From Leishmania infantum JPCM5 (Eukaryota; Euglenozoa; Kinetoplastea; Trypanosomatida; Trypanosomatidae): 64,000 bases of DNA. Positions within the stretch are counted from its first letter, which is position 1, and each line of letters opens with the position of its first letter. The stretch lies in contig NC_009408.2 of assembly GCF_000002875.2 (NCBI RefSeq), positions 62,001 to 126,000 on the forward strand. The letters are read 5' to 3'. Made by a program: the position numbers and the translations under genes. Below, one piece after another: positions 30,540-40,927 of this stretch. The notes below the pieces were generated by a model, which was not told the DNA's origin, made no database searches, and was given only the letters and a program-made list of their open reading frames with translations.

Positions 30540-31876
30540 GTGCACACCAGCATTTGGACGTGGGGGCGAAGATCGACTCTAGCTCGTTGTGGAAGCTCCT
30601 TCCCCTATCGTAGCTGTACCGGCAATTTTATGCAGAGCCGCTCACCCTCTCTGATAGTGGCATATCCCCAGCGGTACTGGCCTTGTGCTTGTTGGTCTGG
30701 ATTGATTCGCATACACCCACACGCCCCCCCCCCATCCCCTCCCTTGCACACAACTGTGCGCCTTCGAAGCAGATGCGTTTCCTGTAGCATTTGGTTCGAT
30801 GCAGACCATGCTTTCCGGGTGTCTGTGTGTGCGTGTATCTGCACTCACTGGCGATGTTTCTGGCTTGCACTCTCATCTATCGCCATATCGTTGTCGCTGT
30901 GGTCGTTAGCCTCAGCCTTGCACGCCGCGACGAACAGCCAGCTCTGTCGTTCCCATCGCTGATGGATACATCTCATCCAGGCCATCCGCCTGTCTCGCGT
31001 GTGTGTGCTTTCAGGGTCGTTTTTCGCCTCTCGTATCCCGCGTATTGCCCCTATCCTGCCCTTCCACACACAGCCACGTGCGTGCACGGAATTCGCCGCT
31101 CGTTGCCGTTTGCTCTTCTCGCACGTGGACTCACACCCTACTCTTCTCCTTCAGCTTGCTTCTCTACGGACCCTTCAACCTTGTTGCCGTGCCCGAGCTC
31201 GAAACTTGGACAGCATCCGCACGCCCCCCACCCACCACCACGCACGCACGCAGAGCTGGGTGAGGACATTGTAGATATATCTTTCACCTCAGCCTTAGGA
31301 GGGGAGAGCTCAGTCTGACGTCTTTGCTAGATGAAGCTGGCAGGGTCGGGTGGCGAATGGGGGTGGGGCCAAAAGACGTTTTTAGTTTTGTTGGAGGGGG
31401 GATGTAAGGCGAGAAATGAGAGAGTGTGCCGTCACAACGCCTGACGGAAAAGGAAAGCATGAGTTGACATCGGAAGAGACGAGTCTGCGGAAAGAGGGAG
31501 GGAAGCTTGCAGCCGTCCTTCGCCCCCCCCCCCACCACCACCGCTCTTTCACGCTCGCCTTTCTCTGCCAGTGTATGCGGATCATGCCTCTCTCCATCTC
31601 GGTATGTGTGTCTAATCGGGTTCTACCTGCTGCTTTCGAAGCTGCCGCCTGATTTTTTTTTTATTCTGCATGCTGTCACAACTATATCCTCCCTTGCCCT
31701 TTGACAGCCTCTACGCCCCTTGGCGCCCCCCCTCCCCCCGCATCTCCCTCTCTGTCTTTCTCTCGTCCCCCTCCTTATTTCTGTGTGTGTGTGCTTAAGT
31801 GGTTTCTTCTTTACTTCGCTCGGCCTCATCGTTGTGTGTCAGTCCTTCTTCTCTGCCACGTGCTGCCGTTATGAAG

Positions 31877-31901
31877 CACACACACACACACACACACACA
31901 C
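31877..31901. repeat. (CA)n microsatellite
   Basis: At least twelve CA units in the spacer before the fumarate hydratase gene. Confidence 0.85.
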
Positions 31902-32896
31902 GCAGAGCACTTGTGTCGGTATGCGCCATGCGCCGACTTGTGATGTTTACCTCCTTTTGTTTTTGTTTTCCCGTGTCCGTGAACGGTCGCCGCAGGCCTG
32001 CCACACCCTTGCCCCACGAACCCCCCTCCACATCCTCAGACGTCTTGCAAGGCTGCTGCCAGCCTCACGCGTGCGCCTTGTGCGTGTTTGCCGGGGCGGC
32101 TTCGGATCATCTTCTCCCCTCCATCGCTGCCGTTTCGGTGCCTTTTCAGCTCTCCCCATGTTACACGTTTTGGCCTGTTTCTTATTCCTTTGGTGTGATC
32201 GATGATGCCGCTTCGTGCTGCGGGGAGGGGGGCGGTGGCGGCGCTTGTTATGGACCCTCTCCTCCTGCACCTCCCTGGGGCTTCGTCGTGGCCGCGGCAA
32301 ATAGTGCCATCGATGAAAATCGTGCAACGGTCGGTGCGATCATGCCAAAGTTGCCGTCCCCTGTGCGCACGATATGCACACTAAGAACGCGGAATCGGAC
32401 TCGAGAGAGGAGAGGGACGGGGTGTGAGAGCGACGGTGCTTGCATAGGTCGTGGAAGTGCCCCTCCCTCTTCACGCAGAAACACACGCGCGCGCGACCGC
32501 CAGCACTACAGATGCAAAGGCGAATCAAATAGAAAGGCGCGCTCTACTCCGGAGGTGCACAAAACACCCCTGCGCGACGGTGCGGCACTGCTCGCCGTGC
32601 GCCCCTCACGAGGGCTTTCGGCGGTGCCGATCGCTCACCCCCTCCCTGCCTCTCTCGCTCTCTCGCTGTGCGTATGCGAGACATTCTTCATGCTCGCATA
32701 GGTCGCATTACCTATCCGACACCCACCTCCCATCACTTCTCCCTCGCATCACCGAGCCTCTCTTCCCCCCCTCGCCCTCTCCCTTCAACGCCCGTCTTCT
32801 CACGGTGTCGACTCCGTTGCTACCAGCGATAGAAGAGCATCGACTCGCTTTCTACTTCTCTTTCCGTCGAGGCCTCCACCCGTGTACAGCCACCAC

Positions 32897-32954
32897 CACC
32901 CTTCCCCCTCCCCGTCCACCATCTCCCTCGCCCCATACACGCACGCTTGTACAG
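32897..32954 (+). promoter_or_regulatory. Predicted spliced-leader acceptor of fumarate hydratase
   Basis: A C/T-rich block ends at the AG of TTGTACAG (32954), 34 nt upstream of the ATG at 32989. This rules out the longer open frame that starts at a TTG. Confidence 0.6.
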
Positions 32955-32988
32955 ATCTAACAAAAAAAAAGCACATCGGATAAGTGCC

Positions 32989-34638
32989 ATGCTCCGCCGC
33001 GTTGCCCCGCTGCTGGCGGAGTTTAACTTCGTGCCCCTAGTATCGAAGGTGTCGCACAAGGAAACCAAGTACCGTCTCTTGACCAAGGACTATGTCTCTG
33101 TGGTGCAGCCCGGCGCTGGGCTGCCGGAGATGCTGCGAGTGGATCCGGCAGCACTTACGCTGCTGTCCTCCACGGCCTTCGATGATGTAGAGCATCTGCT
33201 ACGCTCTTCGCACCTCATGTGCCTGCGCAAGATCTTCGACGATCCCGAGGCCAGCGACAACGACAGGTTTGTAGCGCTGCAGCTGCTGAAGAACGCGAAC
33301 ATCTCCTCGGCCCGCTTGCTGCCCGGCTGCCAGGATACCGGCACGGCCATCATCGCGGGCTACCGCGGCGATCAGGTGTTTGTGCCCGGCAACGACGAAG
33401 AGGCCCTCAGCCGCGGCGTGTACGACATCTTCCAGAAGCGCAACTTCCGCTACAGCCAGAACGTACCGCTCAGCATGTACGATGAGAAGAACACCGGCAC
33501 GAACCTGCCAGCGCAGATTGACCTCTACGCCAGCAAGGGGATGGAGTACAGCTTCATGTTCGTCGCGAAGGGCGGCGGCTCGGCAAACAAGTCCTTCCTG
33601 CTGCAGGAGAGCAAGTCCGTGCTCAACCCCAAGTCGCTTCGCAAGTTCCTCAAGGAGAAGCTAGCCATGTTCGGCACCTCGGCCTGCCCGCCGTACCACG
33701 TCGCCGTCGTCATTGGTGGTACGAGCGCTGAGATGACCATGAAGGTGTTGAAGTACGCCTCCTGCCACTACTATGACGACCTGATCACAAAGCCAGATAT
33801 GAAGACGGGCTACACATTCCGCGACCTTGAGCTAGAGAAGGAGGTGCTGGAGATATGCCAGAACATCGGGATGGGTGCTCAGTTTGGCGGCAAGTACTAC
33901 GCCCATGACGTGCGCGTGATCCGCATGCCTCGCCACGGGGCCTCCTGTCCCATCGGCATCGGTGTTTCGTGCAGCGCGGATCGCCAGGCGCTTGGCAAGA
34001 TCAACAAGGATGGCGTGTGGCTGGAGGAGCTGGAGATGGAGCCGTCCCAGTACCTGCCGGATGTGAAGGAGGATCAACTGCTCAAGACGCCAGCGGTCAT
34101 GGTGAACCTGAACCGGCCCATGCCAGAGGTTCTTCAGGAGCTCTCCAAGCACCCCGTCAGGACCCGCCTCAGCCTCACGGGCACCATTATCGTGGCGCGC
34201 GACAGTGCCCACGCCCGGATGCGCGAGATGCTAGAGGCTGGTAAGCCGCTGCCGCAGTACATGAAGGAGCACCCCGTGTACTACGCCGGCCCGGCGAAGC
34301 AGCCCGACGGTCTTCCGTCCGGCTCCTTTGGCCCGACGACGGCTGGCCGCATGGACCCGTTTGTCGACCTCTTCCAGTCTCACGGCGGCTCCATGGTGAT
34401 GCTCGCCAAAGGCAACCGCAGCAAGCAGGTGACGAAAGCGTGCCACAAGTACGGCGGCTTCTACCTGGGCAGCATCGGCGGCCCAGCGGCCGTGCTGGCG
34501 CAGGATGCTATCAAGAAGGTGGAGTGCCTTGACATGAAGGACCTTGGCATGGAGGCGGTGTGGAAGATCGAAGTGGAGAACTTCCCGGCCTTCATCGTTG
34601 TGGATGACAAGGGCAACGACTTCTTCGAACAGCTCTAG
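32989..34638 (+). CDS. FH1: Class I (iron-sulfur) fumarate hydratase, mitochondrial isoform
   Basis: 549 residues. It catalyses reversible hydration of fumarate to malate. The three cysteines expected to bind the [4Fe-4S] cluster are C114 (in GCQDTGTA), C233 (in SACPPYH) and C328 (in GVSCSAD). Gln115-Asp116 and His316, counterparts of known class I active-site residues, are present, as is the conserved SLTGT at 395-399. The spacing between the cysteines (119 and 95) matches Leishmania class I fumarases as I remember them. The N-terminus is short and basic ([15 protein letters not shown]), consistent with a mitochondrial presequence and with the mitochondrial rather than the cytosolic/glycosomal paralogue. 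The length is normal and the gene looks intact. Confidence 0.95.
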   Translation: MLRRVAPLLAEFNFVPLVSKVSHKETKYRLLTKDYVSVVQPGAGLPEMLRVDPAALTLLSSTAFDDVEHLLRSSHLMCLRKIFDDPEASDNDRFVALQLLKNANISSARLLPGCQDTGTAIIAGYRGDQVFVPGNDEEALSRGVYDIFQKRNFRYSQNVPLSMYDEKNTGTNLPAQIDLYASKGMEYSFMFVAKGGGSANKSFLLQESKSVLNPKSLRKFLKEKLAMFGTSACPPYHVAVVIGGTSAEMTMKVLKYASCHYYDDLITKPDMKTGYTFRDLELEKEVLEICQNIGMGAQFGGKYYAHDVRVIRMPRHGASCPIGIGVSCSADRQALGKINKDGVWLEELEMEPSQYLPDVKEDQLLKTPAVMVNLNRPMPEVLQELSKHPVRTRLSLTGTIIVARDSAHARMREMLEAGKPLPQYMKEHPVYYAGPAKQPDGLPSGSFGPTTAGRMDPFVDLFQSHGGSMVMLAKGNRSKQVTKACHKYGGFYLGSIGGPAAVLAQDAIKKVECLDMKDLGMEAVWKIEVENFPAFIVVDDKGNDFFEQL

Positions 34639-36898
34639 ACAACGGCGCGATGAAGGATGCGCGCAGACGCGTTTTCGCACGAAAGTCGTGCAAGAGGGAA
34701 AGGGCTCTCTCGTTTTTCCTGTTTACGCATCGGCATGGCTGCAACCCGCGCGAGTGCGAAGTGAGGGGCTACAGAGGGCGGCACGGTTTGCACCTGCGTC
34801 TGCGCGTGTGCGCCCTGGCCATGCCGTTTCGGTGCGTGCAGTGCACGCCGGCGCACGCGCTCGCTACCGTTTTCCCTATCCTCCCCCGCCTTCCATGCCA
34901 CCCGCTTTGGTGTTGCTGCCGTCTCAATATTTCTGCACCCTGTGCGTGTGTGCGTGCGTCTGATCGACGTCTCTCTGTGGGTGTCTGCCAGTCTGCGTAT
35001 GTGTGGGTGTGGGTGTAGATGGCCTGCCCCTGCCCCCGCCCACACACTTCCTCCTTGCCCATACAACGAAGGGCACCAGAAAGGAGAACTGAACATCTCG
35101 AGGATAGGGCGCTCTCGCAGGCTGAGAACATGCATGGAGGGGGACGGAGAGGCACGAAGGAACGCACGCATCGGTGCGACGTCTCTCGTCTATCCCTTCA
35201 AGTGTATGCAGACGGCAGGCGCTCGCGAACCATTGAAGTACAGAAAAGCAGCCAACATCAGGGGCGAGAGAAGAAACGCGGAGGCATAAAGCTCGACCAT
35301 GTGTTGACGTCGCGCCTCGCTTCGCGCTTTCCGTGGTGTGGATGGTGCGCGCTTGTCTCTCTCGAGCCCTTCCCTACCCCTTCCTCCTCGTCTTAGGTGT
35401 TCACGGGCTCTATGCGCTGTCCTCGACCGTGTTGACTGATCGCTCGTTCGCTGTGCGTGCTCGCTGTGCCTGCGCGAGTGAGAGAGCGCGCGTGTATGTG
35501 TACGTGCGTTGGCTGCTCTGCCTCTCGCCGCCGTCCTGCTCGCTCTCCACCACTCCCGTGTGCATCAGCTGTTTCACTAGCCCCTCCCTCTTTTTTGGAA
35601 GCTAGCTTGATGTCTCACGGAGGTTGCGGTCTGCGCCACCTTTTGCCTCGTCCTTACAGTGTATGGCCTATGCCGACTTGTTTCGTGTCTTGCCGCTTTC
35701 TTGGTCTCTACGACTCCCCTCACCCCGCGCTCTGTGGGAGTCGTTGGTGCACGCGTGGGTGCGTGTTCATCGTTTGGGTTCTCTCCCGCGTCGGCGGCCG
35801 CTTCCTTGTTCGGTTGCTTTCGTTTTTGTTCGCTTGTGCTCTTTTACTTGACGCATTCTTATAACCTTGGCAGTTTGCTAACCACCCACACCCACACACA
35901 CCGCACCCCGATCCCACCCCACCGCCCACTTGCGCGACGATCGCCGGCTTATCTCTGCGCCCCTCTTCCCAGCATCACCACCACGAAGCACCTTCGCTCG
36001 ACACGTGAAAAACGAGGCAGCTTCCCCGCATGCACCTCACTTCCACGCTCACGCTTCATGAGGAGGTAATAAAGTCGACGTGCGCAGAACGGCCAAAGAG
36101 GTCCGGAACGGGAAGGGAAACCGATGCTCGCGCCCCCCTGCCTTGCTCACACGCACCTGCACAAGCGCGTCCATGCAGGTGCAGGCTGGACTCCTTTTCC
36201 GGCGTTGTAAAGAAACCTGCGGTCCAGCGACGCGGCAGTCACGTGCCGGTCCCCTGCGCCGTCGTGCGTGCACGTCAGCGGCGGGTTCTTCTTCTTTCCT
36301 TTGTTTCCGTTCTCTGTATGGTCCTGTGAAGGGGGTCTGCGCATCACGTCGTTCATGAGGCACGCGCCGACTCTCTGACACCGAGTCCGATGCATGTGTG
36401 TGTGTGGTCTCGAAGCCCACTGACATGTCTGCACTCCCGCATCGTTCTCGTCTTCCGCCCTCACCCTCTCCCACCCTCTTCTGCTCTCTTCGCGGCTGCT
36501 ATAATGCTGGTTGCTCCTTTCTTTCTATCTAGCTGTCTGTCTACTCTTGTCGAGTAGCACCGTCTTTCGCCTGTTGCTGTGCGCTCGCGGAAGTCGGCGT
36601 GACTGTGCCTGTGCAGGTGTGGACCAACTCAGCTCGACTGCCGCGCGGTGTGCGCTGGCCGTTCTCTTCGCGTCTACATCGATTCCTTACTGGCATACAC
36701 CACACACGCACACGAGGACAAAATACGTCTCGCTCCTGAGCAGCTCTGCGTCTCCTGGCGCGTTCGTGGCCGGGCACGACGCACAGCTCCATCAGAGGAG
36801 CTCACCACCACCACCAGCATCACCACCACACAAACACACACACACACCGCCTGCACGGTTGTTCTACCACTTTTCCTCTTTTCGCTGCAACGAGGGCA
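34639..36898. other. 2.3-kb intergenic spacer
   Basis: No gene is supported. The sequence is mixed GT-rich and C/T-rich. A 90-135-codon cluster of frames at 35330-36070 is cysteine/serine/leucine-rich spacer translation. Confidence 0.6.
36858..36894 (+). promoter_or_regulatory. Predicted spliced-leader acceptor of the Rsm22-like gene
   Basis: The tract is C/T-rich (CTACCACTTTTCCTCTTTTC) and the first AG after it is at 36893-36894, only 4 nt before the ATG at 36899. Use of this site would leave almost no gene-derived 5' UTR. Confidence 0.45.
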
Positions 36899-39800
36899 AT
36901 GCTGCGGAGACTTGTGGGCGGTCGGGCGTCGCGAGGCGGATCCATCATGAGCCACCGCGCGCCTCACTTCTCTGTCTCATCACCCTCGTCTCCACTGCAG
37001 GCCGCTCAACCATCTCCATGCCACACGTCGATGCGCGCCATTGGTACTGCGATGCCCGGCGCGATGCACCAGCCCGGGGAGTCGGGGCAGGCGGCTGGGT
37101 CGAGTACCACGATCGCCGGGAAGGAGACATGGGGGCAGTTCAGTGCCAAGATGCGTCACGGCCGCCGCCGCATCCGCGTCATTGACATTGCGGCGAAGAT
37201 GTCCTATGAGTACCAGATGTTGAAGAAGATGTGTAAGCGGCGCCCTGCCATGCGGCAGTGGGCGGTGCGCGACGACTACTGCGACATGAGCCCCGGCGTG
37301 GTCGTCATGTCACCTTCTATGCAGGCTGCCTTCATGAAGGTGTTTCGGCTGAAGGACAAGGGTCTCATTCGCCAGTGCCTGCGCGACATCATCCCGATCA
37401 TCGAGTACCGCAACCGCGAGGAGCGACCAGCCGCAATTCGCGATAAGCCGTCCGACATGATCCCCGAAGGCGAGCCCGACACCCTCAACCAAAAGAAGCG
37501 CGAGCTTTTCGAGCGCAAGGAGACAGGCGAGAACTTCAAGCCGCTCTACCTGCACGACAAGCGCTCGCAGGCGAAGCTGCGCTTCAAGATTCGGCAGCGG
37601 CTCATCAAGTTTCAGCGGCAGCTCGCCATCGCGAACGCTGTGGCGAGCCGCACCGTCCTGTACTCGGCGGATGACGCGATCGGCTACTTTCTCTTCCGCG
37701 GCGCTGCCATGTACGCCGGGATGCACCGTGTTTTCTTTGAGCTGAGCAAGCAGCTTCCGCATTTTGTGCCGAAGAGCATGCTGGACTTTGGCGCCGGCAC
37801 CGGCACGGCCATTCTCGTAGCGAAGGAGGTGTACGACCCCGGCACCCTCGCCTACCCGCTTTACCGGTCCATGCGGCAGACCATGACCGGGAACGTGAGC
37901 GCGCAGGCGCAGCAGCTGCGCGAGCTTCGCTACGACCTCCGCCGCCTTAGCCGCAACAACACGGAGAAGAGGAAGGCCCGCTTCATGGCGGTGGCGGCAC
38001 TGCTGGAGCGTGGCGAGGTTGACACGGCCGATTTGCCGGCCGACCTTCGCCGCGAGATCGCGCAAGTCGCGGCCAACGCCGCAGCGAACAAAAAGCGTCG
38101 TCTCATCACCGAGTCGCACGCCCGCTACCGCGAAGTCGTCGACGGCACCGAGTGGGAGGATGGCGACCCGCTCGGCGAGAAGAAGAGCACGGCAGAGGAC
38201 CCAAGCGACGTGTTCGACGGCGAGGAGGACGGCGATGGCGGCGGCGGCGACGGGGCGGCGACAGTGGAGCGGACGTGGTGGGAGAAGCTGGTAGACATGG
38301 AGAATGCCACCGCGCAGGAGCGGGCGAGCCGGCGCCTGCAGCCGCTGCAGGAGGTCACGGCGATCGAGCCCAGCCCAGGCATGATGGAGATCGGCACGAT
38401 GGTGCTCCACGACGACATCCCTAACGTCGCATGGAAGCGGTACCTGCTGCCGGAGGACGAGTCCATTCAGCACGATCTCGTAGTGGCTGCCTACTCCCTC
38501 AGTGAAGTTGCAGACTCGGCGAATCGGACGCGACTCGTGCAGCAGCTGTGGAAGATGACACGCGGCGTACTCGTGCTGGTGGAGTTCTCGAATCTGCACA
38601 ACTTCAACCTCCTGATGGAGGCCCGCGACACGATCCTGGAAGAAAAGGGCATTGGTCTATGGGACTGGCAGCCGACCATTGTAGCCCCGTGCCCGCACGA
38701 GCAGCGCTGTCCGCTGCGCCACTGCAAGGCGGGCGTGAAGAGCAAGCGCATGCGCCTCTGCACGACTGAGGCACAGTACCGTGCCACCTTCATCGATGTC
38801 TGGGCACGGCACATGCCGCTGAAGGTGGGCATCGAGCCCATCTCTTACATGATTTTTGCCCGCAACGAGCTCGTGCCCGAGCGGGCGGAGCGTCGAGAGG
38901 CGCAGGTGAAGCGGGAAGAGGCGGAGCGGGTTCAGGCACGAGATGCGAAGCAGCGAGAGCTCTACGCGGCCTCGCTGTCGTTGAAGGACGTCGTCTTCGA
39001 TCGATTGAGTGACGAGGCGCTGCACCGACCCTCAACCGGCGTGCCGATGAAGTTGTCGGGCGCAGCGACCGCCGATGACGTGGCTGCCTCGTCGACCCTT
39101 ACGCAGGCGATGCAAAACGGCGCCACCAGCACCGCGGAGGTGGGCCAGCTGCCCTTGGCCGTCCCCCGCCTAGCCCAGACCTCTGCGCAGCGGTACAACA
39201 AGCTCGTCTACCCGCTCCAGTTTCCACCAGCAACGCACCGGTACAACCGCGCCTTCGTTGACGCTGGGTATCAGCGGCAGCGCGCCATCACGCCTTCCGA
39301 GATGCTGGTCGTTCGCGAGGAGTTGGAGGACATGCGGCGCCGAGTAACGCGAGCAAGCCCGTCATATCTGCGCGTGGTGCGCGACCCTACGTGCCGGGGC
39401 AAGATCCAGGCGTGCTTCTGCACACCGGATGGCGACCTCATCACCGCCCGCGTCTACCGCCGCTTCTACGGCGACCACAGCAGCGTCCGCCGCCACACGA
39501 CGATGCGCTGGCAGCACATTGGCGGTTGGAAGCTGCTGAAGCGCATCCGCAGCGGCTCCCTCTTCCCACACGACCTGCCGCTCTACGCGGTGAATCGGCA
39601 CCCCCAGGTGGACTTTCCCAACACCCTCGTCGGTGTGAAGCACTCCGCGGTGGAGAAGACGGCGATGCAGTACAACGACCCGATGTCGCTGATGGAAACT
39701 CCAGAGGAGGAGCTCTCGCGCGAGGAGGTGAAGCAGAAGCGCCGCCTGCTGCGCGACGAGGAGGAGCACAGGAAGGCAGAGGCGAAGCTCGAGGAGGTGC

Positions 39801-40024
39801 TGGGAACCAAGATCCGTGACGCCTCGCTGGAGGGCCACATCGACGCTCGCCGCCGCATCTCGGCCGAGGACTGGGCCAAGGCGGTGCGCCATGCGAGGCA
39901 AAAGACGGTGCGGCACACGCAGCAGACGATCCCGAACGCAGCCAAGATGCGCGCGCTTAAGCGAACGCTCGAGGTACGTCACCGCAACGTGTGGCGAGAG
40001 ATGAAGCAGAATCGTCGACGTTGA
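36899..40024 (+). CDS. RSM22: Rsm22-type mitochondrial small-subunit methyltransferase-like protein
   Basis: 1041 residues with a basic, Arg/Ser/Gly-rich N-terminus typical of a mitochondrial presequence. The Rsm22 fold shows a SAM-type glycine loop LDFGAGTGTA (295-304), a post-loop EPSPGMM (490-496), and LVVAAYSLSEV, followed by a cysteine cluster C598, C604, C609 and C621, the spacing associated with an iron-sulfur site in this family. Rsm22 proteins associate with the mitoribosomal small subunit during assembly. The yeast and human forms are about half this size. The excess here lies in an N-terminal domain, a roughly 190-residue charged insertion between the glycine loop and EPSP, and a long C-terminal extension rich in Arg/Glu helices (670-1041). 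An intact glycine loop leaves enzymatic activity possible, though the family is often regarded as a structural assembly factor. Confidence 0.88.
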   Translation: MLRRLVGGRASRGGSIMSHRAPHFSVSSPSSPLQAAQPSPCHTSMRAIGTAMPGAMHQPGESGQAAGSSTTIAGKETWGQFSAKMRHGRRRIRVIDIAAKMSYEYQMLKKMCKRRPAMRQWAVRDDYCDMSPGVVVMSPSMQAAFMKVFRLKDKGLIRQCLRDIIPIIEYRNREERPAAIRDKPSDMIPEGEPDTLNQKKRELFERKETGENFKPLYLHDKRSQAKLRFKIRQRLIKFQRQLAIANAVASRTVLYSADDAIGYFLFRGAAMYAGMHRVFFELSKQLPHFVPKSMLDFGAGTGTAILVAKEVYDPGTLAYPLYRSMRQTMTGNVSAQAQQLRELRYDLRRLSRNNTEKRKARFMAVAALLERGEVDTADLPADLRREIAQVAANAAANKKRRLITESHARYREVVDGTEWEDGDPLGEKKSTAEDPSDVFDGEEDGDGGGGDGAATVERTWWEKLVDMENATAQERASRRLQPLQEVTAIEPSPGMMEIGTMVLHDDIPNVAWKRYLLPEDESIQHDLVVAAYSLSEVADSANRTRLVQQLWKMTRGVLVLVEFSNLHNFNLLMEARDTILEEKGIGLWDWQPTIVAPCPHEQRCPLRHCKAGVKSKRMRLCTTEAQYRATFIDVWARHMPLKVGIEPISYMIFARNELVPERAERREAQVKREEAERVQARDAKQRELYAASLSLKDVVFDRLSDEALHRPSTGVPMKLSGAATADDVAASSTLTQAMQNGATSTAEVGQLPLAVPRLAQTSAQRYNKLVYPLQFPPATHRYNRAFVDAGYQRQRAITPSEMLVVREELEDMRRRVTRASPSYLRVVRDPTCRGKIQACFCTPDGDLITARVYRRFYGDHSSVRRHTTMRWQHIGGWKLLKRIRSGSLFPHDLPLYAVNRHPQVDFPNTLVGVKHSAVEKTAMQYNDPMSLMETPEEELSREEVKQKRRLLRDEEEHRKAEAKLEEVLGTKIRDASLEGHIDARRRISAEDWAKAVRHARQKTVRHTQQTIPNAAKMRALKRTLEVRHRNVWREMKQNRRR

Positions 40025-40927
40025 GGGGCAGTCGAGCTGGAGATGTCCATTCGTTGCCCTCCGTGAACGCCGCCCTATCGGCCCACTGGCTCTTCTCAAT
40101 ACCAACAACGTCCTTTTCGCAAACTTTCCGCGCCCATGGTTTCCCTCTTGTGCGTCTGCATCTCTGCTGCTCCGCGCGCGCTTGTGGTGGCGGTGGCAGT
40201 GGCGGTGGGAAGGACGAGGAAGGGAGGGCGAGAATGCGTCCACCGCCCTCACCGCCTCCATTCTCTTGTGTTCCAACTGTGCCACAGGCGATTGAAGCTC
40301 ACACACTCGTGTATCGGGAGAGTGCTGATGGGGCGGAGCGGATCACCGCGGCACGACAGGAGAGAGAATTCGGTACAGTGCGGCGCAGCGGGTTGACTCG
40401 CCGTTGCCTACTGGTGTTTGTTCACACTGTAACCTAACCACAAACAGACCCGCACACGCACCGCTCGCCGGTTGGTGGCCCGCTCTCCCTTCCATGGCCG
40501 CTGGAAATGAGGCGTGCGGGACACGGTTTTGTTCTTCTGTTTATTGTGACTTGTGGCACGTGCCGGCACGTGGTGATGTGACGTGCCGGCTGCTCACCTC
40601 TTCCGCGAGCATCGGCACAGCAACGCCCGAGCTCTTTGCGTACTGGTGCGTATGTGTGCGCTCATGCACGCTCCCCACTTCGCCCCCCCCTTCTCTCTCT
40701 CCTTGCATCTTGGCTCTCTCGTCTGGACGGTGCCTTTCGGTTATATTTCGACTTCTCGCCTCTCTGCTGTCACGCGCACTGGATGCAGCGACCGTCACCA
40801 TCTCGACCAGCTCAAGCACCGGCCGCCGGCGCGGAGGCGGAGCGAATCGCGCCACAAAAAGAGAACGCACGTTCCCCCTACTTGCTGGCACCTTATCTGC
40901 CGATTTTTATCTTTTTTTCGGCGCACG
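40025..40927. other. Intergenic spacer
   Basis: No gene is supported. A C/T-rich block at 40680-40775 provides the likely acceptor for the GPI13 gene. Confidence 0.65.
40730..40787 (+). promoter_or_regulatory. Predicted spliced-leader acceptor of GPI13
   Basis: C/T-rich sequence leads to GGATGCAG ending at 40787, for a 5' UTR of about 140 nt. The later T-rich tract at 40902-40919 has no AG before the ATG, so it cannot serve this start. Confidence 0.45.

Larger units (their letters stand above)
29000..32988. other. 4-kb spacer containing a SIDER2 element
   Basis: Apart from the SIDER-like element near 29736-30230, I see only UTR-like sequence: (CA)n at 30521-30539 and 31877-31901, a T-run near 30403-30413, C-runs, and a strong C/T block before the fumarate hydratase gene. 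The 300-codon frame at 31799-32701 lacks an ATG start, reads through the CA repeat and is rejected. Confidence 0.55.

Noticed and set aside
31799..32701. 300-codon + frame upstream of fumarate hydratase
   Set aside because: No ATG start, includes the CA microsatellite, and composition is that of spacer.
37310..38599. 429-codon frame on the - strand inside the Rsm22 gene
   Set aside because: Antisense shadow; the + frame carries the recognised motifs across the same bases.
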